A model generated the notes under the pieces. That model worked only from the letters and a program-made list of their open reading frames with translations, was not told where the DNA came from and made no database searches. 64,000 bases of DNA from Planctomycetota bacterium. GTDB lineage: Bacteria > Planctomycetota > Phycisphaerae > UBA1845. Positions 7,966 to 16,610 of the stretch are shown piece after piece. Numbering within the stretch: position 1 is the stretch's first letter; the number at the start of each line of letters is the position of its first letter. The stretch covers positions 16,697 through 80,696 of the forward strand of contig JAJRPG010000023.1 of NCBI GenBank assembly GCA_024280855.1. The letters are read 5' to 3'. The position numbers and the translations under genes were made by a program.

Positions 7966-8622
7966 TTATCGTCGTCCGCCGCCGGTGTCTTGTGGGGTTT
8001 CACTTACCGTTAGTGTTAGGGTCGCGGGGTTGCTTGTTTGATTATCGTCGCTTGTGCCTATGCATTGGAACTGGGGTGTGCCGGTAACGATTGGTGTTAA
8101 TGTGACTCTGCCGTCGCCATTTTGTATGAGCGAAATTGATGGGCCACTGGTTTGCTCGATGACGAAAGTTGTGGCTGGCGTGTCGCCTGTGCTGGTGCAT
8201 GTTAGCGTGGCTGATTGGTTTATGGCGGCTGGGTTTGTATTGGCGGAGAGAGAGACAGCTACGGCGCTTGGGCCTGTGATGGTGGTGGTACACGATGACA
8301 TGGCCTGGAATAGGCCGTCGCTCGCGGTGAGGCTAATGACTGCGCTGCCGGATTGAAGGGCTGTGAATGTTGTGGTTGGCGAGGTGGCATCGGCGAATGT
8401 TCCTCTGCCGGTGGGGGAGACTGACCATCCATAAGTTGGGATTCCGCCGGGGTCAATTTGGTTAGCGGCGATGCTGCCAGATTCACCCACGGCTAATTCA
8501 AGTGGGCAGGTTGGCTGAATGGAAATGGCGAAGCAGCCTCCCAGGCACATCACGAGTGAAGCGCTGATGATTGACTGGATAAAAACTTTATGCAATGGGC
8601 TTGTCACTGATTGCATGTCCAA
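7966..8622 (-). CDS. Secreted lipoprotein with Ig/PKD-like domains
   Basis: A 218-residue putative lipoprotein. A hydrophobic signal segment ends in the lipobox CLGGC, with the lipidated Cys near residue 30. The mature part reads as two beta-sandwich domains of the PKD/Ig kind: one around GIPTYGWSVSPTGRGTFADA with TFTALQSGSAVISLTASDG, a second around SANTNPAAINQSATLTC. Cysteines at about 39, 109, 139 and 185 could form disulfides. The TTG at 8622 has AGGAG 11 bases upstream; an in-frame ATG at 8616 is the alternative start but is too far from it. It stands alone between repeat-rich gaps. The binding partner is unknown. Confidence 0.75.
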   Translation of the reverse strand: MDMQSVTSPLHKVFIQSIISASLVMCLGGCFAISIQPTCPLELAVGESGSIAANQIDPGGIPTYGWSVSPTGRGTFADATSPTTTFTALQSGSAVISLTASDGLFQAMSSCTTTITGPSAVAVSLSANTNPAAINQSATLTCTSTGDTPATTFVIEQTSGPSISLIQNGDGRVTLTPIVTGTPQFQCIGTSDDNQTSNPATLTLTVSETPQDTGGGRR

Positions 8623-8781
8623 AATGTTTTAGTCTCCTAAGAATGTTAATTCTTAATCTGTATTTGTAAGACACGGGACGTACCCATGCCACCCAACACC
8701 CGATACTTGAATGTACGCTAGCTTTCGTGGGTAGGCAATATGTAGCTATGAATCAGGTGGTTTGATGGGGGGTATTTGGTT

Positions 8782-8892
8782 GTCCTTCCCCCACCCTTCG
8801 GGAGTACCCGAAGAATGGGGCACCCGATTGTGTCGATAGTTCAGGCAGGTCAACCTTTCGCCAGTAGACGAAAGAACGACCGTGCCCTACGG
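8782..8892 (-). repeat. Composite hairpin repeat, family B copy 3, overlapping a gene end
   Basis: Full-length copy nearly identical to 7643-7750. Its right edge (minus strand GTAGGGCACGGTCG) supplies the TAG stop (8887-8889) of the tri-heme protein gene. Confidence 0.78.
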
Positions 8893-10395
8893 GGCTAGGG
8901 TTTGTAGAAATCTTCCGATGTCGGCTATTGTCTGGAGGTCGGGGTTGATGCGTTCCTGGATGGGCATGTGCGCACCGGGATGGCCAAATCTGGCTTTGTG
9001 GAAATATTCCCACGGGTTGGTCTCTGCGAGTGTGCCCAGGTTTTCATGTATTGCGCTTCCTCCGAAATTTCCGGCGCCGTCTGGAGCATGGCAAGTCGAG
9101 CAAACTTGGCCATAACGAATCGAGCCTAGGGCATCGTTGCCGATGATGAGGCCTGGTACTGGGGAAGTAAGAGGCAAGATGTAGGTGTCTGAGTCGATGG
9201 TTTTTTCTAATACAAATTTCACCACGTCCCAGGTATCGGATTCGGTCATGCCGAATGCTAGCATGTCGTGGCCATTGGCTGCGGTGTTGGTGGATGTGAG
9301 CAGGTCGTATATTGATTGTGGCGAGAGGGTTGTTCCGAACACGCCGGTTATTCCTGTGAGGTGGGTGGTGGAAACGTGGCCATATGCGCCGTCTACGCCT
9401 TTGTAATCCCAGCCATGACATTCCTTGCATCGGTATGTGTTTGCGCCTGTGCCAGCTCTGTCGCCGGTTATTGGATATAGCGGGTGGTCATCTGTTGAGC
9501 CTGGAACCGTTGCTTCACTGGTAATCCACCATTTATCGTAAACTTTTCCGCCGCGAATGCTATCGGCTAAGACGTAGCTGGCTGGGAGTCTTGATGTTGG
9601 TCCGGTGATGGCATCGAAATAGGCGGCTAAGTCTGTCTGGGAGATTTCGTTGTCGCGGAATGAATCTGTAAATATGCAGCCGGTTAGCAGTCCGGTTACG
9701 TCTTGAGAAAAGCATTGTTGTAGGGCGGCGTAGTCTGCGACGTCGATGTCGGTGTCTCCGTCGGCGTCTGCTTCGGTGACAATGTCAATGGTAACTTGCG
9801 TGGCGTAGTAGTTGGCTGATGTAAAACCACTAGGGCAAAATGTCGCGTTAGCTGAGACGAAAAAGGTGATGGGGCCTACGTCGGTGGCGGGTGCTTGCCA
9901 GCGGACGGGGTAGTCGTAAGAGAAGCCGTTGGCGGTCCAATTGTTTCTCGAATCGCCATAGCCTTTGCTCGTGCATTCTAGGCCGGGGGCGCTGCTTCCG
10001 GTGTGGGTAATGTAGAACGGTGAGCCGTCGGCGAATTTTGTAACGCCGAGGTTGCCGTCTGCGTCGATAAGTGTGCCGACGTGGCCTGATGCGTTTTCTA
10101 CGCTTAGTTGAAAGCCTGCGCCTTCCCGGTCCGGGTCGAAAATGTGGACGCGTAAATCGTAGATTCGAGAGGGTTCGTAACGTGCGGGGAGATCGAGAAC
10201 GGTTACGCTTCCTATGCCCAGGTTTACGGGAGAGTGGCAAGCGGTGCAGGTTTGTCCGTTAATGCCGAAGGTGGGGCTGACGGCTGGGCCGCCGGTGGTT
10301 CCTGCTGGTGCGCCGCCACGGCTTGCGAAAGCATGACTACTAAGCGAGCAGACCATCGCCGTGACTAGAACTAATGTTAATGTTGAACCGCGCAT
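8887..10395 (-). CDS. Secreted tri-heme protein with choice-of-anchor and dockerin-like regions
   Basis: A 502-residue exported protein (signal peptide, residues 1-25, ending SSHAFA). Residues 45-200 carry CTACH (50-54) and a beta-rich domain resembling the choice-of-anchor V/reelin-like family. Residues about 208-265 hold a dockerin-like calcium loop (DADGDTDIDVADY) and a second degenerate one. Residues 280-502 are a diheme module: KWW, HPLYP, CKECHGWDYKGVDG near 321, NGHDMLAFG, CSTCH near 431, NPWEYFHKARFG and DIGRFLQ. Two further copies of this module are in the 1345-residue protein at 40979-45016. A redox role at the cell surface is inferred; the substrate is unknown. The stop codon lies in a family B repeat. 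Confidence 0.85.
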   Translation of the reverse strand: MRGSTLTLVLVTAMVCSLSSHAFASRGGAPAGTTGGPAVSPTFGINGQTCTACHSPVNLGIGSVTVLDLPARYEPSRIYDLRVHIFDPDREGAGFQLSVENASGHVGTLIDADGNLGVTKFADGSPFYITHTGSSAPGLECTSKGYGDSRNNWTANGFSYDYPVRWQAPATDVGPITFFVSANATFCPSGFTSANYYATQVTIDIVTEADADGDTDIDVADYAALQQCFSQDVTGLLTGCIFTDSFRDNEISQTDLAAYFDAITGPTSRLPASYVLADSIRGGKVYDKWWITSEATVPGSTDDHPLYPITGDRAGTGANTYRCKECHGWDYKGVDGAYGHVSTTHLTGITGVFGTTLSPQSIYDLLTSTNTAANGHDMLAFGMTESDTWDVVKFVLEKTIDSDTYILPLTSPVPGLIIGNDALGSIRYGQVCSTCHAPDGAGNFGGSAIHENLGTLAETNPWEYFHKARFGHPGAHMPIQERINPDLQTIADIGRFLQTLAP

Positions 10396-10865
10396 CTATT
10401 CCCCCCTGTACATGACTGAGCCGTATTAATCGGCTAACGAAACAGGGCGCACCCTAGCTTCGGTAAATTCGCAGCATATTTCGTGCCCGCGTTATTACCC
10501 GCTCTGCCCCGCTAAATCATAGCGATGTTGTTGGAAGGATTCCACGTCGGCTATTAGTCGATAATGAGGTCCGATAGCTCGAAGAAGGGCATGTTTTAGG
10601 TGTCGAGACATGTTTTCGATGGGCAGACTAATGCTCCGACATGCTTAAATTGATGGGTCGCACGCCAGGCCCTGCGGTTAGTTGGCTCCAGGAATTCTTT
10701 AACCGAGCCGGTAGCGCCAGCGCCCGGTGTCTTTGGGTTGTCGTGTGTATTGCAAATGTCTGGTTTGATTGTCTCTGTGATAGCATGCCGAGGACACGGG
10801 TCGCTGGCGCTCGCCGCTCGGATCGTATTACCCATGCCACCCGGATATTAGAATGCGATGGGGTA
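10396..10865. other. 470-base intergenic region before recG's end
   Basis: No convincing gene. GC-mixed sequence with several small unrelated frames; it contains one copy of the ACACGGGTC...TTACCCATGCCACCC element (10794-10845), shared with 7838-7905 and 8671-8705. The tri-heme gene starts at its left edge and recG ends at its right edge, so it must hold the promoter of the former. Confidence 0.5.
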
Positions 10866-12947
10866 TTAGCCTGTGAACATGAGCGATTGGCTGGCGGCGT
10901 AGCGTCGTTTTAATTCTCGATTGAGTTCTCGGTGTTGAGAAATTTTCAGGTCGGGGTCGTCTCGGAGGATTTCGGCTGCGTCGTCGCGGGCTTGTTGTAG
11001 CAGGTGGATGTCGCGGGTGATGTCGGCTGCTTTGAATGTTGGGATGCCGTGTTGGCGCGTGCCGAGTAGTTCGCCTGGTCCGCGCATGAGCAGGTCTTGC
11101 TCGGCGATGTGGAATCCGTCCGTTGATTCGCAGAGGATATTCAAGCGTTCGATGGATTTTGGGTTTTTGGAGTCGGAGAAAAGTAGGCAGTATGATTTTT
11201 GATCGCCTCGACCGATTCTGCCGCGAAGTTGGTGAAGTTGGCTTAGGCCATAACGCTCGGCGTGTTGGATGACCATCATCGTGGCGTTGGGGACATCGAC
11301 CCCGACCTCGATGACTGTGGTTGCGACGAGGGCGTTGAGGTCGCCGCTGCGAAAACTAGCCATGATTTGGGATTTTTCTGCGGGTTTCATGCGGCCATGC
11401 AGCAGGCCGACTTTTGCGTTGGATAGATGCTCGTTGGCTAAGCGGTCTGCTTCTACTGTGGCAGCTTTGAGGGGGAGCGATTCAGATTCGTCTACGAGCG
11501 GGTAGACGATGTACGCTTGTTGCCCTGATGCGATGAGCTTGCTGACGAAAGTCCATGCCCGCGTTTCTAATTCTTCTGTGACGAGAGTAGTGACAATGGG
11601 TTGACGCCCGGGCGGCGCGTCTTCGATGATGGATGCGTCGAGGTCGCCGAATAGGGTCATAGCTAGTGATCGTGGGATAGGGGTGGCGGTGAGGATGAGG
11701 GTGTGTGGTCGTCTTCCTTTGGCGGTTAGGGCGGCTCGTTGGGCGACGCCGAACTTGTGCTGCTCGTCGATGATGACCAGGCCCAGGTCTTGAAAATCTA
11801 CGTTTTGTTGGATGAGTGCGTGCGTGCCGACGATGATGTCGATTTCGCCGCTGCGAATTTTTTGCAGGGTGGTTGTGCGCTGGCTTTTGGTTAAGGAGCC
11901 TGCGAGGTAGCTGATGTTGACGCGACTCTCGCTTAGGTAGGCGGTTAGTTTTTGAAGATGTTGCGAAACGAGGACTTCGGTGGGTGCGAGAATGGCGACT
12001 TGTTTTCGGTTGGCGACGGCAACGAGTGAGGCGTAGACGGCGACGGCTGTCTTGCCTGCGCCGACGTCTGCTTGCAACAATCGACTCATGGGAATGTCGC
12101 GGGCGAGGTCGGTGCAAATTTCTTCGATGGCTTTGTCTTGTCCGGGGGTGAGTTTGAAGGGGAGGCGCTTTCGGATTCGGTCATCAATGGTTTTTGTGCA
12201 TGGTAGTGGGGTAGCGCCGCGGATTTGGTGGGCGCGGCTGCGACCTGTTTGTACGGCTAATTGGCAAAGTAGAAATTCGTCGTAAGCGATTCTGTGTCGA
12301 GATATTTCCACGTCCTCTTGAGTTCGTGGCTTGTGGAATCGCAGGATAGCTAGTCTGCGGTCGGTTAGTTTTCGTCGTTCTACTAAATCTGGCGGAATAA
12401 ATTCGACGAATAGCTTGGCTAGGTCGTCGATGATGTTGACGATGATTCGTTCGATTTGGGCGCTGGTTAGTTGGCTGGTGGCGGGGTAGACGGGGTTCCA
12501 TTTGTCCTGGTCTACGCGGAGTGCGTCCTGGTTTTCGTCTACCGTTTGCCAGGCGGGGTTGGTTAGCTTGGCCTGGTCTTCGACTACGATTATTTTTCCG
12601 GTTAATCGAACGACTTGGCCTTCGTGTAATTTGTCCAGCAGGTAAGGCGAGTTGAACCATTGGATGCGGCATGAGCCTGTGCCATCGACGAGGTTGGCGG
12701 TGATGCGCTGTTTGGTGAGAGAGCCTCGTGAGCGGAGTCGCGTAATTTCGCCGACGAGGGTGGCGACTTTGCCTTCTTCGATGTCTTCGATGGGGGTTGA
12801 TTTTGGGGTGAGGTCGTATCGGCTTGGGAAATGCTCGATTAAGTCTTCTACGGTTTTGATACCGAGTTTGACAAAGGCTTTGGCGCGTCCTGGCCCTACG
12901 CCGGGTACGAATTGGACGGCGTCGGTAAGGGTTAGGTTGAGGGTCAA
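10866..12947 (-). CDS. recG: ATP-dependent DNA helicase RecG
   Basis: Branch-migrating helicase that remodels stalled replication forks and recombination intermediates. At 693 residues it is the normal length. An N-terminal wedge/OB-fold region (residues about 1-240, VQFVPGVGPGRAKAF, VATLVGEI) precedes a superfamily 2 helicase core: Walker A ADVGAGKT at 293-300, APTEVLV at 321, DEQHKFG at 394-400, TATPIPRS at 420-427, and C-terminal motifs LLHGRM, VATTVIEVGVDVPNA and QLRGRIGRG. The start is TTG at 12947; no other in-frame start precedes the wedge domain. It appears to be a single gene, divergent from the sulfurtransferase gene. Confidence 0.97.
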   Translation of the reverse strand: MTLNLTLTDAVQFVPGVGPGRAKAFVKLGIKTVEDLIEHFPSRYDLTPKSTPIEDIEEGKVATLVGEITRLRSRGSLTKQRITANLVDGTGSCRIQWFNSPYLLDKLHEGQVVRLTGKIIVVEDQAKLTNPAWQTVDENQDALRVDQDKWNPVYPATSQLTSAQIERIIVNIIDDLAKLFVEFIPPDLVERRKLTDRRLAILRFHKPRTQEDVEISRHRIAYDEFLLCQLAVQTGRSRAHQIRGATPLPCTKTIDDRIRKRLPFKLTPGQDKAIEEICTDLARDIPMSRLLQADVGAGKTAVAVYASLVAVANRKQVAILAPTEVLVSQHLQKLTAYLSESRVNISYLAGSLTKSQRTTTLQKIRSGEIDIIVGTHALIQQNVDFQDLGLVIIDEQHKFGVAQRAALTAKGRRPHTLILTATPIPRSLAMTLFGDLDASIIEDAPPGRQPIVTTLVTEELETRAWTFVSKLIASGQQAYIVYPLVDESESLPLKAATVEADRLANEHLSNAKVGLLHGRMKPAEKSQIMASFRSGDLNALVATTVIEVGVDVPNATMMVIQHAERYGLSQLHQLRGRIGRGDQKSYCLLFSDSKNPKSIERLNILCESTDGFHIAEQDLLMRGPGELLGTRQHGIPTFKAADITRDIHLLQQARDDAAEILRDDPDLKISQHRELNRELKRRYAASQSLMFTG

Positions 12948-13123
12948 GGTTTATTTTCCGTTCATACAACACACGACATCTTTCATTGTCGCAAAGTGCA
13001 GACTTTATCGCATTTTTCGGTTTATTGATACCGCTTGTGAATCGGCTGGGCGTGTGCGATGATTGGGGTTGTTAGAGTGCGAATATACGGTTGGGTATTT
13101 CTGGAGCAGTGAGTTCAAACATC

Positions 13124-13981
13124 ATGTATCAAACTTTAATCGAGCCTGAACAATTACGCGCGTTAATTGATGACGCGAAGGTGGCAGTGATTGATTGCCG
13201 GTTTACTTTGAAGGATACGTCGTATGGGCGGGTTGCGTACGCGGCGGGGCATGTGCCGGGTGCGGTGTATGCGCATCTCGATGATGATTTATCTAGTGAA
13301 GTGATCGCCGGGACGACTGGGCGACATCCGTTGCCTGATGTGGGAAAAATGGCGGCGCTGTTTGGGAGTTGGGGAATCACGGATGGCGTGCAGGTTGTGG
13401 CGTATGATGATGCGGGGGGGATGATCGCCTCGCGGGTTTGGTGGCTTCTTAATTGGCTTGGCCATGATTCGGTGGCGGTTTTGAATGGCGGTTGGCAGGG
13501 ATGGTGCGAGCTTGGCGGAGATATTTCTCAAGAGGCGTTTTCTCCGACGAAGAATGAAACATTTCATGCGCACATTCGATCTGAAATGGTGGTAAGGGTT
13601 GATGAAGTTGATGCGCGGCTTGGTGATGAGTCGTTTTATCTTTTTGATTCGAGGACGTTGGAACGTTATCGCGGTGAGCATGAGCCTATTGACCCGGTAG
13701 CTGGTCGGATTCCGGGTGCGCGTCATGCGTGTCATGAAGCGGTTCTTGGCTCGGATGGAAAATATCTGGACTCGGCGACTTTGCGGAAGCATTTCGAGGG
13801 GGTGCTGGGTGATGTTGATGTGAGCGACGCGGTGTTTTATTGTGGTTCCGGGGTGTCTGCGGCGAAGAATTTGTTGGCGTTGGCTCATGCGGGGTTAGGT
13901 ATGGGTAAGCTTTATGCGGGTTCGTGGAGCGAATGGATCGCTGATCCTGCGAGACAGGTCGCTCACGATCGGGAAGAATAG
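13124..13981 (+). CDS. sseA: Sulfurtransferase, 3-mercaptopyruvate type (two rhodanese domains)
   Basis: Two tandem rhodanese domains in 285 residues. The first (AVIDCRFTL, YAAGHVPGAVYAHLDDDLS, GRHPLPD) is structural; the second ends with the catalytic loop CGSGVSA, with Cys240. CGSGV-type loops are characteristic of 3-mercaptopyruvate sulfurtransferases, whereas thiosulfate enzymes usually have CRKGV-type loops, so 3-mercaptopyruvate is the preferred donor by inference. No signal peptide, so cytoplasmic. The frame extends to a TTG at 13091 with a GTG at 13109, but homologues begin near YQTLIEPEQL, so ATG 13124 is chosen. A small zinc protein gene follows 37 bases downstream. Confidence 0.9.
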   Translation: MYQTLIEPEQLRALIDDAKVAVIDCRFTLKDTSYGRVAYAAGHVPGAVYAHLDDDLSSEVIAGTTGRHPLPDVGKMAALFGSWGITDGVQVVAYDDAGGMIASRVWWLLNWLGHDSVAVLNGGWQGWCELGGDISQEAFSPTKNETFHAHIRSEMVVRVDEVDARLGDESFYLFDSRTLERYRGEHEPIDPVAGRIPGARHACHEAVLGSDGKYLDSATLRKHFEGVLGDVDVSDAVFYCGSGVSAAKNLLALAHAGLGMGKLYAGSWSEWIADPARQVAHDREE

Positions 13982-14018
13982 TGATTGAAATTCTTGTTTG
14001 TTGATTGGGAGTGGGAAA

Positions 14019-14198
14019 ATGACGTTGGAAATGAAGACCTCCTGCGGGCAATGTCAGGTCTCTCTTGATTTAGCTGGGATAGCCTATATTTGTAGCTATG
14101 AATGCACCTTTTGCGAGACCTGTAGCCAGGGATTATCGCTTGTTTGCCCTAATTGTGGCGGAGAGCTTGTGATCAGGCCTTGTCGAAAAGATAGTTGA
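14019..14198 (+). CDS. Small zinc-binding protein, DUF1272-like
   Basis: A 59-residue cysteine-rich protein. Cys pairs occur in CGQC, CSYECTFCETC and CPNCGGELVIRPC, which matches the DUF1272 zinc-ribbon family (ECTFC...C...CPNCGGELV...RP). Function is unknown for the family. ATG 14019 has GGGAG close upstream and is preferred to an earlier in-frame TTG at 13998. It follows the sulfurtransferase gene on the same strand by 37 bases and may be co-transcribed. Confidence 0.82.
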   Translation: MTLEMKTSCGQCQVSLDLAGIAYICSYECTFCETCSQGLSLVCPNCGGELVIRPCRKDS

Positions 14199-14436
14199 AA
14201 TTCCGGTATTTGGGCTGAAAGGCTTTCTGGCGTGTGTAGTGGCTATTGTTGAGGGCATATAAGGATATGCCACACATGATACATTTCTGATACTTTGAAT
14301 CGAGCGTCGATGGGCGGTAGACTATACTTGCGGGATGGGTTTGCCTGGTGTGGTATCGGGCGAAGATGTTGTTGAGAGATTGAGGCTGGCGTCACCCTTT
14401 ATCTAAGATGAATGGCACGGAAGGCGAGTAGTACAA

Positions 14437-15165
14437 ATGTTGAGACACGCAGGACTGATATTGTGTTGGGTGTTGTTGTCTGGTGTGGCTAGTTATGCTG
14501 GTGATGACGCGGGGCGCAAGATCATTGAGCAGTGTGCTAGTAAAATTAAGCAGGCTCACGTTGTGTCTTACGAAGTCGATTACAAAGGTACTGCCTGGGT
14601 TGCGAAGCGTGTGGGTGAGGTTAGTGGCAAGGTCGTGGTGGGGGGACGTTCCGAGTGGGATGTTGATGAGTTCTGGTGCGATGTCACGTTGAAAAAACAT
14701 GATAGTGAAGAAGCGATTCATTTGATGGCTGGTTCAGATGGCGACCAATATTTTTTGATAGACCCTAAAACGAAGATGGCACATCTGGATATGGACCCGG
14801 CTGTGCTTGGTAGTCAGGGTCGGAATGTGCGACGGGCGATTTTTCGACAGTACACTTCAAAGGAGCCTATGAAGGATGTTTTGGAAGCCAAAAAGATAGA
14901 GCTTCAAGGTACTGAGTTGGTTGGTCAAGAAGCTTGTCATAAAATAGAAGTTATCGAGGAAGATGATAGCCGTTCGGTATGGTTCATTTCGCAAAAGGAT
15001 TATTTGCCTCGGCGTGTTGTAGGCTATCATGTTCATCCTGAACATGGTGAAGGCACGACTGATTTGACCATGAGTCATGTTAAAATTGATCCACGAATGG
15101 ATCATGGTCCGTTTAAATTAGTAGTCCCTGCGGGGTTCACGAAGACTGACGACTTTGCGCCGTAG
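14437..15165 (+). CDS. Secreted LolA-like protein 1
   Basis: A 242-residue exported protein with a signal peptide ending about SYAGD (residue 20). The mature part alternates beta strands typical of the LolA/LolB-like half-barrel used by periplasmic lipid-binding proteins: VVSYEVDYKGTAWV, KVVVGGRSEW, DQYFLIDPKTKMAHL, CHKIEVIEEDDSRSVWFISQKDYLPRRVVGY and a closing HGPFKLVVPAGF. The last parts match outer-membrane lipoprotein-sorting-like proteins. It is followed after 77 bases by a second gene of the same type, probably in the same transcript. The ligand is not predictable from sequence. Confidence 0.75.
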   Translation: MLRHAGLILCWVLLSGVASYAGDDAGRKIIEQCASKIKQAHVVSYEVDYKGTAWVAKRVGEVSGKVVVGGRSEWDVDEFWCDVTLKKHDSEEAIHLMAGSDGDQYFLIDPKTKMAHLDMDPAVLGSQGRNVRRAIFRQYTSKEPMKDVLEAKKIELQGTELVGQEACHKIEVIEEDDSRSVWFISQKDYLPRRVVGYHVHPEHGEGTTDLTMSHVKIDPRMDHGPFKLVVPAGFTKTDDFAP

Positions 15166-15242
15166 CAGTTTTTTGGGTAGATGTCGCAGCTGCGTTGGGC
15201 TGTCTTGTTTGTATATGAATTTGTTTCGAGAGGATAGGATTA

Positions 15243-15965
15243 ATGAAGCTTCGTTTAGTAACTTTGCTGTTGGTATCAGCTACGTTTGGTTCAGTAAACT
15301 CGGTTTTGGCTGAAAGGCTTAGTGTGCCAGAAGCCCGCACTCAAATGAAAGATGCCTGGAATAAGGTCAGGACATTATCCGCGACATCTTTACAACGAAA
15401 TGTTAAGGACATTCGTGCTGCAGATGTTTCTACTACCTTACTGGGTACATATTTCCTGATGAAAAAAGATGGCAAAGTTCTTATTCGACAGGATATATCA
15501 GTTACGTCGTCTTTGGATTTTAAGGAACACGATATTACGACTACAACGGCGAGCGACAGTACGACGATTGGAGATGGCACTTACCAGTATTCTGTTTCAA
15601 CGGTAGAATCCGGTACGGAGGTGACGAAATATAAGCAGTCGCCCATGCTTTGTATCGGCGGACTCGCGTCTATGCAATTGTTTTTTGAGAGATACGAAAT
15701 TCGCCGGTTAGCGGACTCGACTTATGAAGGCCAGGATGTTTTCATTTTTGAAGCCATTGCCCGGACCAAGAGGCCTCGTCGTGCCGTTGTGACTATAAGT
15801 AAGAAATACGGCATCTTATTGAAACGCGATAGTTATGATAACGAGGGAACCTTGCGAAGCTCTTTGATGTATGACGATATCAAAATTAACGGAGATATTG
15901 ATCCCAAGAAATTTGTATTCGTACCGCCCCCCGGCGTACCTATCCAGGATATGAGCAAAAAATAG
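15243..15965 (+). CDS. Secreted LolA-like protein 2
   Basis: A 240-residue exported protein (signal peptide ending VNSVLA, about residue 24). It has the same strand-helix layout as its upstream neighbour: LLGTYFLMKKDGKVLIRQD, GTYQYSV, a helix-containing centre, YEGQDVFIFEAIARTKRP, KKYGILLKRDSYD and a C-terminal INGDIDPKKFVFVPPPGV typical of LolA-like sorting proteins. The two are distant paralogues by layout; little direct identity is visible. RBS GAGAGGA lies a few bases before ATG. Likely periplasmic, perhaps binding a hydrophobic ligand. Confidence 0.75.
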   Translation: MKLRLVTLLLVSATFGSVNSVLAERLSVPEARTQMKDAWNKVRTLSATSLQRNVKDIRAADVSTTLLGTYFLMKKDGKVLIRQDISVTSSLDFKEHDITTTTASDSTTIGDGTYQYSVSTVESGTEVTKYKQSPMLCIGGLASMQLFFERYEIRRLADSTYEGQDVFIFEAIARTKRPRRAVVTISKKYGILLKRDSYDNEGTLRSSLMYDDIKINGDIDPKKFVFVPPPGVPIQDMSKK

Positions 15966-16054
15966 CTATTGCTATGTAAGATGGCGTTCTAGTTTTCAAC
16001 TGTACGGCCGATGGTTCGAAGGGGCATTGAGCTTGGTGGAATCCTGGTTAGCCT

Positions 16055-16417
16055 ATGATTCAATCTATCAATCTTGCCGAAAAATTTGGCCTGTTTACCG
16101 AGCATTGGGTTCCCAAGGTTGTTGCGGACTTGGGCGATTCCTATGTCAAGTTAGCCAAGATCAAAGGAGAGTTCGTCTGGCATGCCCATGAGCATGAAGA
16201 CGAACTTTTTTTTGTGGTGAAAGGGGAATTGATAATCAAGCTGCGTGATGGTGAGTTGCGGCTTGGTCCTGGTGAATTGGCGGTGATACCCAAGGGGGTT
16301 GAGCATTTGCCGGTGGCTGATGAGGAGGTTCATATTATGTTGATAGAACCGAAATCAACGGTAAATACTGGCGATGCCAGCGATGAGCGAATGATTGATG
16401 CGTTGGATCGCATATAG
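16055..16417 (+). CDS. Cupin-domain protein
   Basis: A 120-residue single-cupin protein. Cupin motif 1 is HAHEHEDELFFVVKGE (from residue 43) with the usual His-x-His and Glu ligands; motif 2 is PGELAVIPKGVEHLP with His84. These mark a small metal-binding beta barrel. Such stand-alone cupins include isomerases, dioxygenases and sugar-binding proteins, so the reaction cannot be given. Cytoplasmic, no signal peptide. It stands alone, 89 bases after the LolA-like pair. Confidence 0.88.
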   Translation: MIQSINLAEKFGLFTEHWVPKVVADLGDSYVKLAKIKGEFVWHAHEHEDELFFVVKGELIIKLRDGELRLGPGELAVIPKGVEHLPVADEEVHIMLIEPKSTVNTGDASDERMIDALDRI

Positions 16418-16477
16418 TGCTTTTTCCCTTCTGAGTTTGTGCTGATTGCAATTGAATTTACATATACCTCTCGAAGA

Positions 16478-16502
16478 CGCGCAAGCTGAAGCATGCGGCT
16501 CG
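16478..16502 (+). repeat. REP-like hairpin, family A degenerate copy
   Basis: ACGCGCAAGCTGAAGCATGC plus GGCTCG; same layout as 6731-6756 with a decayed stem. It lies in the short gap between the cupin and peptidase genes. Confidence 0.55.
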
Positions 16503-16610
16503 GTCTGGCGTTGCTGGACTTCTCGGTAGCGGTTAGCCTGTTTTGTAGTGTGGTCTGCTCCGATCTAAGGCAGACGGGAGCTTGTTTAGAAAATTAGGAG
16601 CAGAATTATC

